64,000 nucleotides of DNA, taken from contig NZ_RKLP01000013.1 of assembly GCF_004011865.1 (NCBI RefSeq), positions 124,001 to 188,000 of the forward strand, written 5' to 3'. Of this stretch, positions 40,031-48,969 are shown in pieces. The position numbers were made by a program, and so were the translations under genes. Under the pieces are notes generated by a model. The model was not told where the DNA came from. It saw only the letters and a program-made list of their open reading frames with translations, and did no database searches. Source of the DNA: Prescottella agglutinans. Lineage in GTDB: Bacteria; Actinomycetota; Actinomycetes; Mycobacteriales; Mycobacteriaceae. The first letter of the stretch is position 1. Each line of letters begins with the position of its first letter.

Positions 40031-42504
40031 CTTCCATCACCTTTCATTTCGTCCCAGATTGCATACTCGGGCGGGGGTGCCGAGTGTCGAGCCTGCTGGG
40101 TACCGTACGTGATGGCGGACATCAGATCTCGTGCTTGCTCCGCCGATCGTTGCAGCTGCAGCGCTTGCGTCTCGGTCTCGGGCTCGGGCTCGGGTTGAGG
40201 ATCATGCGCCAACTCCGGTGCCAGACTGGCCTGCCGGCGACGGCGAGGCAGGTTCGGGCGACCGTCACCGCCGTTGTCGAGCAACGGTTGCGGGGTGGAG
40301 GCCGCCGGTTCGGCAGCCGGGGTCGGCACCTCGTCCCATGCGGTTGTCGCGGAATATTCCGTGTACTCGGCCTGTGGCGAGCTGTCGACGCGGTCGAGGT
40401 GTGACCACGCCCGCTCCGGGGCAACCGACTGCACTGGCTGTTCGATGGGAGGCGCCGGGGTGGTGGGTGCCAGTGTTGCGACACCCACCGCAGTCGAAGC
40501 TGATTCGGCAGAGTCGAGATCCGGCAGCACGCCGGCAGTCCGCACCTCTGGCCGATGGTCGGCGAACCGATCCGGCACATCGCCGACCACAGGTGTCGTA
40601 TCGGAGGCGACCACCGAGTTCGGCACCAGCACGATGGCGCGAATGCCGCCGTACTCGGATTCGCTCAGCTGCACACTGATTCCGTGCCGCACCCCCAGCT
40701 GCGAAACGATGAACAAGCCCAGGCGTGACGTTTCCGAAAGTGTTTCGACTCCGAAATCCGGTGGATTGCGCAGCATCTCGTTGACGCGGTCGAGTTCCTC
40801 GGCGGGCATTCCCATGCCCTGATCGCTGATCTCGATCACGACACCCTTGCCGACCACGTTGCCGCTCACTTCGACGCGCGACTGCGGCGGGGAGAACGCC
40901 GTTGCGTTGTCGAGCAGTTCGGCGAGCAGGTGGATGAGGTCGGCAACCACGTTGCCGACGATGAACACCTGAGGCATGCGGCGGTTGTGCACCCGCTTGT
41001 AGTCGAGGCTCTCGCCGATCGCGCTACGCACCAGATCGACCAGCGGCACCGGACTCCGCCACTGGCGGCCGGGCTGGCTGCCACCGAGGATGACGAGGTT
41101 CTCGGCGTTGCGGCGTTGACGGGTCGCCAGGTGGTCGAGTCGGAAGAATGCGTCGAGCATGGCGGGATCCTCCTGGCGTTGTTCCGCCTCGTCGAGGACC
41201 TCGAGTTGCTGATGCACCACCATCTGGCTGCGGTGGGCGAGATTGAGGAACACCGCGCGCACACCCTCGCGGGTGCGGGCCTCGGTGACCGCGGCAGACA
41301 CGGCGGCCGTGTGTGCGCGGTTGAATGCGTTCGCCACCGAGCCGATCTCGTCGTCACCGAAGTCCAGGTGCGCAGCCTGGGGATCGATCTGCTCGCCCGC
41401 GGCCAGCTTGCGCATGGTCTCGGGCAGTTCGACCTCCGCCAGGTCCAGCGTTTCCGTGCGTAGGCGCTTGAGCCGCCCGATCAGCCGGTTGGCCAGCCAC
41501 AGCGAGAGTAGGAAGGCCACGAGCGCAAGGGCGAGCACAGCCGCACCCGCCCACAGTGAGTTCTCCGCCGTGCGTTCGCCCTCGTCGGCAGCGATCTGGT
41601 TCGCATGGTCGTTCAGGCTCTTCCATGCGTCGATCACGGGCGCGGACAACTGTTCCTGCGCGGAACTCCACTCGGCGAAGGTCATTGGCGGTGGCGGGAC
41701 GTCACCGTTTTTGTCCAGCTCCGGCGGATTGATGAGGTAGTCCTCCATCGCGGCCACCTGCTGCCAGCCGGGAGATTCGAGTGCTGCCCGGATCTTCTCA
41801 GCTGCTGGATCGGCGCCCAGATCGGCGACGAGCTGCGGAAGTGCGGTCCGATAGGACCCGACCAGATTTCGATAGTCGTTACGCAGTGGACCGCCGCTGA
41901 GCCGTCCGTTCAGTTCGGCAGCGGTGAGCGCGGCGGACCGTGACATATCCTCCATCGCGTGGAGGGTGCGCACGGCATTGAGGAGTGCGACGCCGACCTG
42001 GGCGGTGGGCGCGTTGGAGGTGATCTGGTTGCTGCCGAGCGCAACCGCATCGAGAATTTGGTTGTAGATGCCGTATGTTTGCTCGATCGGCATTCGTCCT
42101 GCGTCGATCTGACCGCGAATCTGAGGCATGCTGGCGCTCAAGGTGTCGAACCCACCCGTGTCGGCACCCATGGCGCCCTTCGACCGGGTCTGCAGCTCCG
42201 ATGAGTAGCGAGCCAGCTCGACAAACGCGGCGTCGAGTTTCTTCCGTGTTGCGTCGAGCGCGGCCGGATCGCTCTGTTCACCGGACAGCTGCCACAGCGA
42301 CAGCATCCGCTCCTGTTCTACCAAGGCAACCACATCGCGAGCGTGGCTCACCGCTTCTTGGTTCACTTCCGCCCATTGCTTGGACTCGCGACCCTCACGA
42401 ATCAGGTAACCCGCGGTTCCTACACCGATTCCGAGCAATGCCACGCTAGGCACCAATGCGATGGCCAGGATCCGGGCTCGGATGCCGAGGCGCACTTTCA
42501 ACAT
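40027..42504 (-). CDS. Conservon sensor histidine kinase (CvnA-like, nitrate/nitrite-sensing-type domain)
   Basis: An 825-residue membrane kinase-like protein. TM1 is at about residues 9-32 (ILAIALVPSVALLGIGVGTA), then an extracellular helical NIT-type domain, TM2 at about 318-340, HAMP to about 420, and an ATPase domain with N-box (ELLDNATAFSPP) and G-box (EISDQGMGMP). The C-terminal 200 residues are disordered, Pro/Glu-rich. No classic phospho-acceptor H-box is obvious; LNLAHRSQMVVHQQLEVLDE is the family equivalent. ATG at 42504 is preferred because a -10 box TATATT lies 6 nt upstream (leaderless); GTG at 42597 is the longer option. Confidence 0.9.
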   Translation of the reverse strand: MLKVRLGIRARILAIALVPSVALLGIGVGTAGYLIREGRESKQWAEVNQEAVSHARDVVALVEQERMLSLWQLSGEQSDPAALDATRKKLDAAFVELARYSSELQTRSKGAMGADTGGFDTLSASMPQIRGQIDAGRMPIEQTYGIYNQILDAVALGSNQITSNAPTAQVGVALLNAVRTLHAMEDMSRSAALTAAELNGRLSGGPLRNDYRNLVGSYRTALPQLVADLGADPAAEKIRAALESPGWQQVAAMEDYLINPPELDKNGDVPPPPMTFAEWSSAQEQLSAPVIDAWKSLNDHANQIAADEGERTAENSLWAGAAVLALALVAFLLSLWLANRLIGRLKRLRTETLDLAEVELPETMRKLAAGEQIDPQAAHLDFGDDEIGSVANAFNRAHTAAVSAAVTEARTREGVRAVFLNLAHRSQMVVHQQLEVLDEAEQRQEDPAMLDAFFRLDHLATRQRRNAENLVILGGSQPGRQWRSPVPLVDLVRSAIGESLDYKRVHNRRMPQVFIVGNVVADLIHLLAELLDNATAFSPPQSRVEVSGNVVGKGVVIEISDQGMGMPAEELDRVNEMLRNPPDFGVETLSETSRLGLFIVSQLGVRHGISVQLSESEYGGIRAIVLVPNSVVASDTTPVVGDVPDRFADHRPEVRTAGVLPDLDSAESASTAVGVATLAPTTPAPPIEQPVQSVAPERAWSHLDRVDSSPQAEYTEYSATTAWDEVPTPAAEPAASTPQPLLDNGGDGRPNLPRRRRQASLAPELAHDPQPEPEPETETQALQLQRSAEQARDLMSAITYGTQQARHSAPPPEYAIWDEMKGDGR

Positions 42505-42510
42505 CGGGGC

Positions 42511-42540
42511 AATATAGCTGACCGAATTTCGGATGTATAC
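42511..42540 (-). promoter_or_regulatory. Promoter/operator of the conservon operon
   Basis: -10 TATATT (minus strand, 42516-42511) is placed 6 nt before the ATG at 42504. CCGAATTTCGG at 42522-42532, a perfect 11-bp palindrome, fills the spacer and could be an operator. The -35 is unclear (TATACA-like at 42539-42534). Confidence 0.5.
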
Positions 42541-42761
42541 CTCGGCCTCACCGCCCCGATTTTCGCTCGATCCGGTCGGCCCCTTGGTTTTTGACACCTA
42601 GGGGTGGTGGTGTCGACTCGCAGCCCCTCGCCCAGGAACTCGCAGCGCCGACATCCCTGTTCGGGACATCGGCGCTCTGTTGGGAACTACCACAAGATGG
42701 ATCTCGGGAGGGGCGGAACGGCGAAATCGGTGACGCGACGTCTGCTGTTCCGTCCGCCCTC

Positions 42762-42809
42762 TTCCATCTGTGGGCGAGTCCGGCGTTCCTGTAGATCACT
42801 CCTGCCCGG
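42762..42809. repeat. Right copy of the 48-bp direct repeat (alkA/katA junction)
   Basis: It matches 38545-38592 at 45 of 48 positions. It encodes FHLWAS-x-AFL-stop in the plus direction, the end of AlkA without the rest of the gene, and overlaps the true end of katA on the minus strand. Upstream a further 11 bp match at 8 positions (alkA remnant). The stretch 42598-42761 otherwise holds only an imperfect hairpin (42644-42676). Confidence 0.9.
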
Positions 42810-44247
42810 CGCGCACCCCCTCCTCGACCCGGTCGCCGAGGTCCTTGTCGACGTTGCGCCAGTAGTCGAACGCCCGCACCAGCACCGGTTCGGTGACGCC
42901 GTCGAGCAGATGCCCGACGATGTTGGACACCAACCGGTCCCGGGCCGCGTCGTCGAGCACCTTGCGCACCATCGTGCCGGCCTGCCCCCAGTCGTCGTCG
43001 TCCTTGCGGAGCGTGTACGCCTGGTGCACCATCTCGCCGTCGCTGTACCAGCCCGCGGACTCGCCGGACACCGCGACGTCGGCGTGAGGCCCGCCCTTCG
43101 AGTTCGGCACGTACACCGGATCGCCGCGGTTGTGGTGCCGCAACTGACCGTCCTTGGTGTACGACGCCAGCGGCGCCGCATGCGGCGAATTGACCGGCAG
43201 CTCCTTGTAATTGGAGCCGATACGGTACCGGTGCGCGTCCGGGTACGAGAACCACCGGCCCAGCAGCATCTTGTCCGGGCTCGGCCCGGTGCCGGGCACC
43301 GAGTTGCTGGGCTCGAACGCGGCCTGCTCGATCTCGCAGTGGTAGTCGGTGGGGTTGCGATCGAGTTTCATGGTGCCGACATCGATCAGCGGGTAGTCGC
43401 CGTGCGGCCACACCTTCGTCAGGTCGAACGGGTTGAACCGGTAGGTCTTCGCCTCCTCGTACGGCATGATCTGCATCTTCAGCGTCCACGTCGGGTACTC
43501 GCCCCGCTCGATCGACTGCCACAGGTCGCGCATGTGGAAGTCGGCGTCCGTCGCCGCGATCCGGTCGGCCTCCTCCTGGGTGAGGAAATCGACGCCCTGG
43601 TCGGTCTTGAAGTGGTACTTCACCCAGAATCGTTCACCCGCGGCGTTGACCCACATGTACGTGTGGCTCGAGTAGCCGTTCATGTGCCTCCAGGAGCGGG
43701 GGATGCCGCGATCACCCATCAGCCACGTCACCTGGTGCGCCGACTCGGGGGAGAGCGTCCAGAAGTCCCACTGCATGTCGTGGTCGCGCAGGTTGTTGTC
43801 GGCCCGCCGTTTCTGGGACCGGATGAAGTCCTGGAACTTCATCGGGTCGCGGACGAAGAAGATCGGGGTGTTGTTGCCGACCATGTCGAAGTTGCCCTGC
43901 TCGGTGTAGAACTTCAGCGCGAAGCCCCGGGGGTCGCGCCACGTGTCCGGGCTGCCCCGCTCGCCGGCGACCGTGGAGAAGCGCGCCAGCATCTCGACCT
44001 TCTTGCCGGGCTGGAACAGGTCGGCCTTGGTGTAGGCGCTCACGTCGTTCGTCACCTCGAAGGTGCCGAACGCGCCGCCGCCCTTGGCGTGTGGCTGACG
44101 CTCGGGCACGCGCTCGCGGTTGAACTGGGCCATCTTCTCGATCAGGTAGTAGTCCTGGAGCAGGATCGGCCCGTCGGGTCCGACGGTCAGCGAATGTTGG
44201 TCGCTGGGTACCGGGATTCCGGAGTCGTCGGTTGTGTAGTTCGCCAT
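42796..44247 (-). CDS. katA: Monofunctional heme catalase
   Basis: A 483-residue clade-3-size catalase. Distal His53 ([15 protein letters not shown]), Asn126 ([12 protein letters not shown]) and the heme-ligand Tyr in [13 protein letters not shown] are conserved; the NADPH-type region follows. It destroys hydrogen peroxide in the cytoplasm. ATG is at 44247, with no fur-type gene next to it. The 242 bp between katA and the MMPL gene (44248-44489) carry no recognisable feature. Its 3' end is partly repeated at 38581-38592. Confidence 0.97.
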   Translation of the reverse strand: MANYTTDDSGIPVPSDQHSLTVGPDGPILLQDYYLIEKMAQFNRERVPERQPHAKGGGAFGTFEVTNDVSAYTKADLFQPGKKVEMLARFSTVAGERGSPDTWRDPRGFALKFYTEQGNFDMVGNNTPIFFVRDPMKFQDFIRSQKRRADNNLRDHDMQWDFWTLSPESAHQVTWLMGDRGIPRSWRHMNGYSSHTYMWVNAAGERFWVKYHFKTDQGVDFLTQEEADRIAATDADFHMRDLWQSIERGEYPTWTLKMQIMPYEEAKTYRFNPFDLTKVWPHGDYPLIDVGTMKLDRNPTDYHCEIEQAAFEPSNSVPGTGPSPDKMLLGRWFSYPDAHRYRIGSNYKELPVNSPHAAPLASYTKDGQLRHHNRGDPVYVPNSKGGPHADVAVSGESAGWYSDGEMVHQAYTLRKDDDDWGQAGTMVRKVLDDAARDRLVSNIVGHLLDGVTEPVLVRAFDYWRNVDKDLGDRVEEGVRAGQE

Positions 44248-44489
44248 CTCATTCCTTCCCTACGAGTCACGGTGTCCGTGCAGTAGAGACGACGCTCCGA
44301 AAGTGTTGGGCTGCAGAGCATCATCGGTGGAGTGCCCGCCCGGGGGTGCGACGCGCAACCCTCCTGGTGCGGTGTCTTCGTCCCTTCACCGCACTCCGGC
44401 GCGGCGCGTACCGAGCGCCATCCATCACTTACCAGCCGACCACTTCCCGGCCGATCCGTCAACCGATGTGCGACCCCGGAATCGCTCGC

Positions 44490-46718
44490 TCAGTCCCGCG
44501 CCTTCGACAGCTTCGACGGCCACCAGATCGGCTTGCCGATGTCGTGCGAGAGCGCCGGCACGAGCACGCTGCGGACGATGATCGTGTCGAGCAGGACGCC
44601 GAACGCGACCGCGAAGCCCACCTCGGCGAGGAACACCAGCGGCAGCACGCCCAGCACCGCGAACGTGCCGGCCAGCACGATGCCGGCGGACGTGATCACC
44701 CCTCCGGTGACGGCGAGCCCGCGGAGCACCCCGGTGCGGGTGCCGTGCGTCAGCGCCTCCTCCCGCACCCGGGTCATGAGGAAGATGTTGTAGTCGATCC
44801 CGAGCGCGACGAGGAACACGAACGCGAACAACGGGAACGCCTGATCCGCGCCCGCGAAGTGGAAGACGTGCGTGAAGAAGAACCCGCACACGCCCAGCGT
44901 CGCGGCGAAACTCAACACGACCGTCCCGATCAGGATCAGCGGCGTCAGCAGCGCCCGCAGCAGCACCGCGAGCACCACGAAGATCACCACGAGGACGATC
45001 GGGATGATCAGGTTCCGGTCGTGCACGGACGCGGTCTGCAGGTCGAGGGTCGCGGCGGAGCTGCCCCCGACGAGCGCGTCCGCGCCGGGCAGCGCGTGCA
45101 GGGTGTCCCGCAGGCGTTCCACGGTCTGCAGCGCCTCGGGCGAGTCGTACGAATCGGCAAGTGCCGCATTGATCACCGTCCGTCCGTCGATCGGCGCGAC
45201 GTTCAGCAGCGCCGGCGCGCAGCCGGGCGGCAACTGCTGCGGGGTGGCACCGCCGGAGTTCTGCAGCAACGCCTTGACCTTCTCGATGTCGACCTGCACG
45301 CACACCGAACCCGGTCCCTGGCGCACCCCCTCGACGCCGCCGGCCGCCGCGATCACGGCGTCGGCGCTCGACGCCTTCGCGGTGATGACGGCCGGCGCCC
45401 CGGCGCCCTGGTCGAAGTTGGCGTCGTACAGTTCCTGGCCGCGGATCGCGGCGGGCTCGTTGGTGAAGTTCTCGGTCGCGGTCAGCCCGTCCGTCTGCAA
45501 GCTGCCGATGCCGACCGCGAACAGCACCACCAGCAGGGCGGTGGCACCGATCCACGCGGGACGGTCCCGGCGGCCCACGACGTCGGCGATCCGCCCCCAC
45601 AGTCCGTGTGTAGCAATGTCTGTCGCGCCGTCGACCTGCGGCCTGCGGGGCCAGAACACCCACCGGCCGACCGCCGACAGCGCGACGGGCAGGAACGTCA
45701 TCATCACCAGGTAGGTGCACGCGATCCCGATCGCGGCCACCGGGCCGAGGCTCTTGTTCGAGTTCAGTTCCGAGAAGCCCAGGCACAGCAACCCGAGGAT
45801 GACGGTCACCGCCGACGCGGTGATGGCGGGCGCGGATTCCTTCCAGGCCTTGATCATCGCGTCGAAGCGGTTGTCGTGGAAGTGCAGTTCCTCGCGGTAG
45901 CGGGAGATCAACAGCAGCGCGTAGTCGGTGCCCGCGCCGATCACGAGGACGAACAGGATGCCCTGACTCTGACCGGTGAGCGTGAGGATCTCGTGGTCGG
46001 CGAGCAGGTAGATGATCATCGACGACAGCCCCAGCGCCAGCAGCGCCGAGAACAGCGGGAAGAACCACAGCACCGGCGAGCGGTACACCACCAGCAGGAT
46101 CAGGATCACCACGAGCAGCGCGACCGCGAGCAGCGTGGAGTCGAGTCCCTCGAACGCGTCGATGAACGCGACCAGCAGGCCACCCGGACCGGCGGGCAGC
46201 ACCTCGAGATCGGGACTCACCGCTTTGGTCGCGGCGTCGAGGACGTCCTGTTCGGCGGCGGCGAGGTCGGGGCCGACGACGGTGGTGCCGTTCTCCTTGG
46301 CGATCAACGGCACGAACACCGAGGCGGTGGTGCCGTCGGCCGAGTACTGGGTGGGGGTGACGCCGTCCGCGTCGACGCCCTCGGCCGAGGCCATCGAGAC
46401 GCGGGCGCGGTCGATCGCCGACTTGTCCTCGTCCGTCAGGCCGCTGTCGCGGTGGAACACGACCGCACCCGGAATGGTCTCCACCTTCACGAACTTCGCG
46501 GTCTCGTTCGCGACGATCGTCGATTCCGCCGACGACGACAGGTAGGACGCGTTGTCGTTCTTCTGGACGTCGGTGAGCTTGCTCTGGAACGACCCTCCGA
46601 GTCCGCCGAGGAGGAACGCGACGACCGCCAGCGCGACGACGGTGAACACCGGCCAGCCGCGGCGGGCGTGGGTGGTGGTGCCCGGCGGCGTCCCGCCGGT
46701 GGACTCCACTCGTGTCAT
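44490..46718 (-). CDS. MMPL family RND transporter
   Basis: A 742-residue membrane protein with two repeats of one plus five membrane segments. TM1 is at about 24-45; a large outside loop follows (about 46-170). TM2-6 contain the conserved IGAGTDYALLLISRYREEL, and the second half repeats it as LGIDYNIFLMTRVREEALTH. Asp-Tyr pairs in these segments form the proton path. MMPL proteins export lipids, siderophores or drugs; the substrate is unknown. ATG at 46718 has AGAGGAG. The divergent-regulator layout with the MerR gene 100 bp away is not shared transcription. Confidence 0.93.
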   Translation of the reverse strand: MTRVESTGGTPPGTTTHARRGWPVFTVVALAVVAFLLGGLGGSFQSKLTDVQKNDNASYLSSSAESTIVANETAKFVKVETIPGAVVFHRDSGLTDEDKSAIDRARVSMASAEGVDADGVTPTQYSADGTTASVFVPLIAKENGTTVVGPDLAAAEQDVLDAATKAVSPDLEVLPAGPGGLLVAFIDAFEGLDSTLLAVALLVVILILLVVYRSPVLWFFPLFSALLALGLSSMIIYLLADHEILTLTGQSQGILFVLVIGAGTDYALLLISRYREELHFHDNRFDAMIKAWKESAPAITASAVTVILGLLCLGFSELNSNKSLGPVAAIGIACTYLVMMTFLPVALSAVGRWVFWPRRPQVDGATDIATHGLWGRIADVVGRRDRPAWIGATALLVVLFAVGIGSLQTDGLTATENFTNEPAAIRGQELYDANFDQGAGAPAVITAKASSADAVIAAAGGVEGVRQGPGSVCVQVDIEKVKALLQNSGGATPQQLPPGCAPALLNVAPIDGRTVINAALADSYDSPEALQTVERLRDTLHALPGADALVGGSSAATLDLQTASVHDRNLIIPIVLVVIFVVLAVLLRALLTPLILIGTVVLSFAATLGVCGFFFTHVFHFAGADQAFPLFAFVFLVALGIDYNIFLMTRVREEALTHGTRTGVLRGLAVTGGVITSAGIVLAGTFAVLGVLPLVFLAEVGFAVAFGVLLDTIIVRSVLVPALSHDIGKPIWWPSKLSKARD

Positions 46719-46819
46719 TGGTGCTCCTCTGACGCAGTCGTGGTCCGCAACCAATGCAGACCAGTACAGCACGGGAGCGCGGCACAGGTAAGGCGATCAG
46801 GGCCGCCACGGCCCGCTTG

Positions 46820-47515
46820 CTACGTCCGCTCGAGCAGGGCCAGATAGGCGTCGAGTCGGGCCGCGCCGGCGAGCAGGTTGCGGCTGCGCACGGTCAGCCG
46901 GGTTTGCCAGGAGTCGAGGAAGGCGCCCAACGCGTCCGCCCCGCCGGCCTCGCGCAGCGACTCGAGGAACTGCGCGACCTGGCGCAGCCGGTACCCGCCG
47001 CGGCGGAGTTGTCGTGCGATCTCGGCGTCGCGCACGCAGTCCGGTCCGTATTCGCGGTAGCCCGTGGCCCGGTCGCGTTCGGGGCGCAGAATGCCCTCGG
47101 TCTCCCAGGTGCGCAGCGTCGCCGGGTGCACGCCGAGCCGGCGCGCGAGTTCGCCCACGGTCAGCGGCGGACCGTGGACCGGCGCGGCAGCGGCGGTGGA
47201 CAGGACGTCGAGGGCGGTGGCGACCTCGGTGCGGGTATTACGTTCGGTGAGCAGGGCGACGTGCGCGGCGTCGATGAGCCGGTAGGCGGACTCGGTGTCG
47301 CCCCGATGCGTCGCACGCATGATCTCCGTCGCCTGCTGGTGCCCGTGGCCGCCGCGCAACGCGAGGAAGGCGCGCAGGGCCTGCGCGTGCAGGGGCGTAT
47401 ACCTCCGGTAGCCGGTCTCGCTGCGTTCGGTCGGCGGGAGGATCCCGGCGTCGTCGTAGTTGCGGATCGCCTGGGCGGACAGTCCGTGTTCCCGGGCGAG
47501 GTCGATGGGGCGCAG
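46820..47515 (-). CDS. MerR-family regulator with two HTH domains (TioE-like)
   Basis: A 231-residue protein with an N-terminal MerR HTH (LRPIDLAREHGLSAQAIRNY, DDAGILPPTERSETGYRRYT) and a second MerR HTH at about residue 117 (LTVGELARRLGVHPATLRTW, ETEGILRPERDRATGYREYG). Double-HTH MerR proteins of the TioE type are known in actinobacteria. No ATG, GTG or TTG lies between the in-frame TGA upstream and the HTH. A CTG at 47515 has a perfect GGAGG six bases upstream, so I take it as start; the first internal ATG (47359) would remove the first HTH. Confidence 0.82.
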   Translation of the reverse strand: MRPIDLAREHGLSAQAIRNYDDAGILPPTERSETGYRRYTPLHAQALRAFLALRGGHGHQQATEIMRATHRGDTESAYRLIDAAHVALLTERNTRTEVATALDVLSTAAAAPVHGPPLTVGELARRLGVHPATLRTWETEGILRPERDRATGYREYGPDCVRDAEIARQLRRGGYRLRQVAQFLESLREAGGADALGAFLDSWQTRLTVRSRNLLAGAARLDAYLALLERT

Positions 47516-47628
47516 CTTGTACCTCCGATTGAGGCTTCGATCTCCGAATGCCAGGTAAAGCTTCGAAAAGTTTCACTCCAATCTTCAACGATAGCGTCGA
47601 GGGTAGTTCCTTCCGGAAGGGGTGTTTC

Positions 47629-48855
47629 ATGTCCACCGCCACATCGCTGGGTGCCCTCGGCCGTCAACTCGACGACCCGGCAAGCCTGGGCCGTGCCGTC
47701 GACGACCTGCTCGCCGACCGGGCCGAGCCGCCCGCCCTGCTCGCCCTCGGCGAGCCGACGCACGGGATCGAGGCGTTCCCGTTGCTGCGCAACGACCTTC
47801 TCGCCCACCTGGTCGGGCGGGGATACCGGTCGATCGCGCTGGAGACCGATGCCTTCGCGGCGTCCGTGGTCGACGCCTACGTGAACGGTGCCGACGCGGA
47901 GATCGACGAGGTGCTCGCGGCCGGGTTCAGCCACGGGTTCGGGGCCGTACCGGGCAACCGGGAACTCGTCGAGTGGCTGCGCGCCCTCAACGCCGGCCGC
48001 GCACCGCAGGACCGGGTCCGCTTCCACGGCTTCGACGCACCGTTGGAGTTCGCCGGTGCGCCGAGCCCTCGCCGCGCCCTGTGCTCGGTCGCCGCCTTCC
48101 TGCCCGAGGCACTGCGGCCCGCGTCGGCCCGCGGCCTCGACGCGCTGCTCGGCGACGACTGCGAGGACCGGGCCTGGACGAACCAGGCGGCCATGTTCGA
48201 CCCGGCAGCGTCCATCGGCGACTCCGAGCGGGCTCGCGCCCTGCGCATCGTCGCCGACGACCTCGCCAGCGCGCTGCGGCGCGCGGCACCCGGCCTGCGC
48301 GCCGCCGACCCGGCCGGCTACGACCACGCCGTCGCGCACGCGCGCACCGCCCAGGGCCTGCTGCGCTATCACGCGGCCATGGCGAGTCCCGGGCCCGACC
48401 GCATCGCCACCCTGCTCAGCCTGCGCGCCGAGATGATGGCCCAGAACCTGCTCGCCGTCGTGGCGGAGGAGCAGGGACGCGGGCCGACCCTGGTGTTCGC
48501 TCACAACGTGCACCTGCAGCGTGCACGGTCCCACCTGTCGGTCGACGACGGCGACGTGAACTGGTGCAGCGCAGGCGCGCTCGTCGGGCACACCCTCGGT
48601 GACCGTTACATGTTCCTGGCAACGGACGCGAGCCTCCACCAGGGTCCGGGCACCCTGCAGGGTGAGCTCGCCGGGGCGACCGGCCGCCGCGCCCTGTTCC
48701 CCGTGCCTGCCCTGCGCGGCGCGCTTCCCCCGTCGATCGGCACCGGCGAACCGATCGTGCGCGGGCACATCCCGCTGAACCCGGCAGAGTTGGACGGCGC
48801 CGACGCGGTCGTCTTCATCACCGACACCGACGGAAGACAGCATCGGTATTGGTAG
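47629..48855 (+). CDS. Erythromycin esterase family protein
   Basis: A 408-residue protein of the EreA/EreB-like family: LALGEPTHGIEAFPLLRNDL (catalytic-type Glu and His), GYRSIALETDAFAASVVDAY, GFSHGF with His, FHGFDAP, VVAEEQGRGPTLVFAHNVHL and GDRYMFLATDAS. Members include macrolide esterases and many unrelated hydrolases, so erythromycin is not implied. It is divergently arranged with the double-HTH MerR gene, 113 bp apart, typical of a drug-responsive pair. ATG at 47629 follows GGAAGGGG. Confidence 0.88.
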   Translation: MSTATSLGALGRQLDDPASLGRAVDDLLADRAEPPALLALGEPTHGIEAFPLLRNDLLAHLVGRGYRSIALETDAFAASVVDAYVNGADAEIDEVLAAGFSHGFGAVPGNRELVEWLRALNAGRAPQDRVRFHGFDAPLEFAGAPSPRRALCSVAAFLPEALRPASARGLDALLGDDCEDRAWTNQAAMFDPAASIGDSERARALRIVADDLASALRRAAPGLRAADPAGYDHAVAHARTAQGLLRYHAAMASPGPDRIATLLSLRAEMMAQNLLAVVAEEQGRGPTLVFAHNVHLQRARSHLSVDDGDVNWCSAGALVGHTLGDRYMFLATDASLHQGPGTLQGELAGATGRRALFPVPALRGALPPSIGTGEPIVRGHIPLNPAELDGADAVVFITDTDGRQHRYW

Positions 48856-48969
48856 CCGCACCCGAGGGCGGGTGATCCTGCGGGTCGGGGATAGTCTCGA
48901 AGTGTGGGCGCGCCCGCGTCCCCGGTGAGGTGAAAGGACGATGGACCGCCACCGACCAACCGATCGGCG

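Noticed and set aside
42644-42676. Imperfect inverted repeat considered as the end of a mobile element
   Set aside because: It is a single hairpin with mismatches, without a matching inverted copy at the other side of the conservon block; it may be a terminator.
44232-46847. Open frame of 871 codons on the plus strand opposite the MMPL transporter
   Set aside because: It is the mirror frame of a clear membrane transporter; the product is Arg/His/Glu-rich with no domain, as expected for antisense frames in high-GC DNA.
47516-47628. MerR-type operator between the double-HTH regulator and the esterase-like gene
   Set aside because: Repeated GCTTCGA words occur (near 47534 and 47570), but no convincing symmetric element with a 19-20-bp promoter spacer could be defined.
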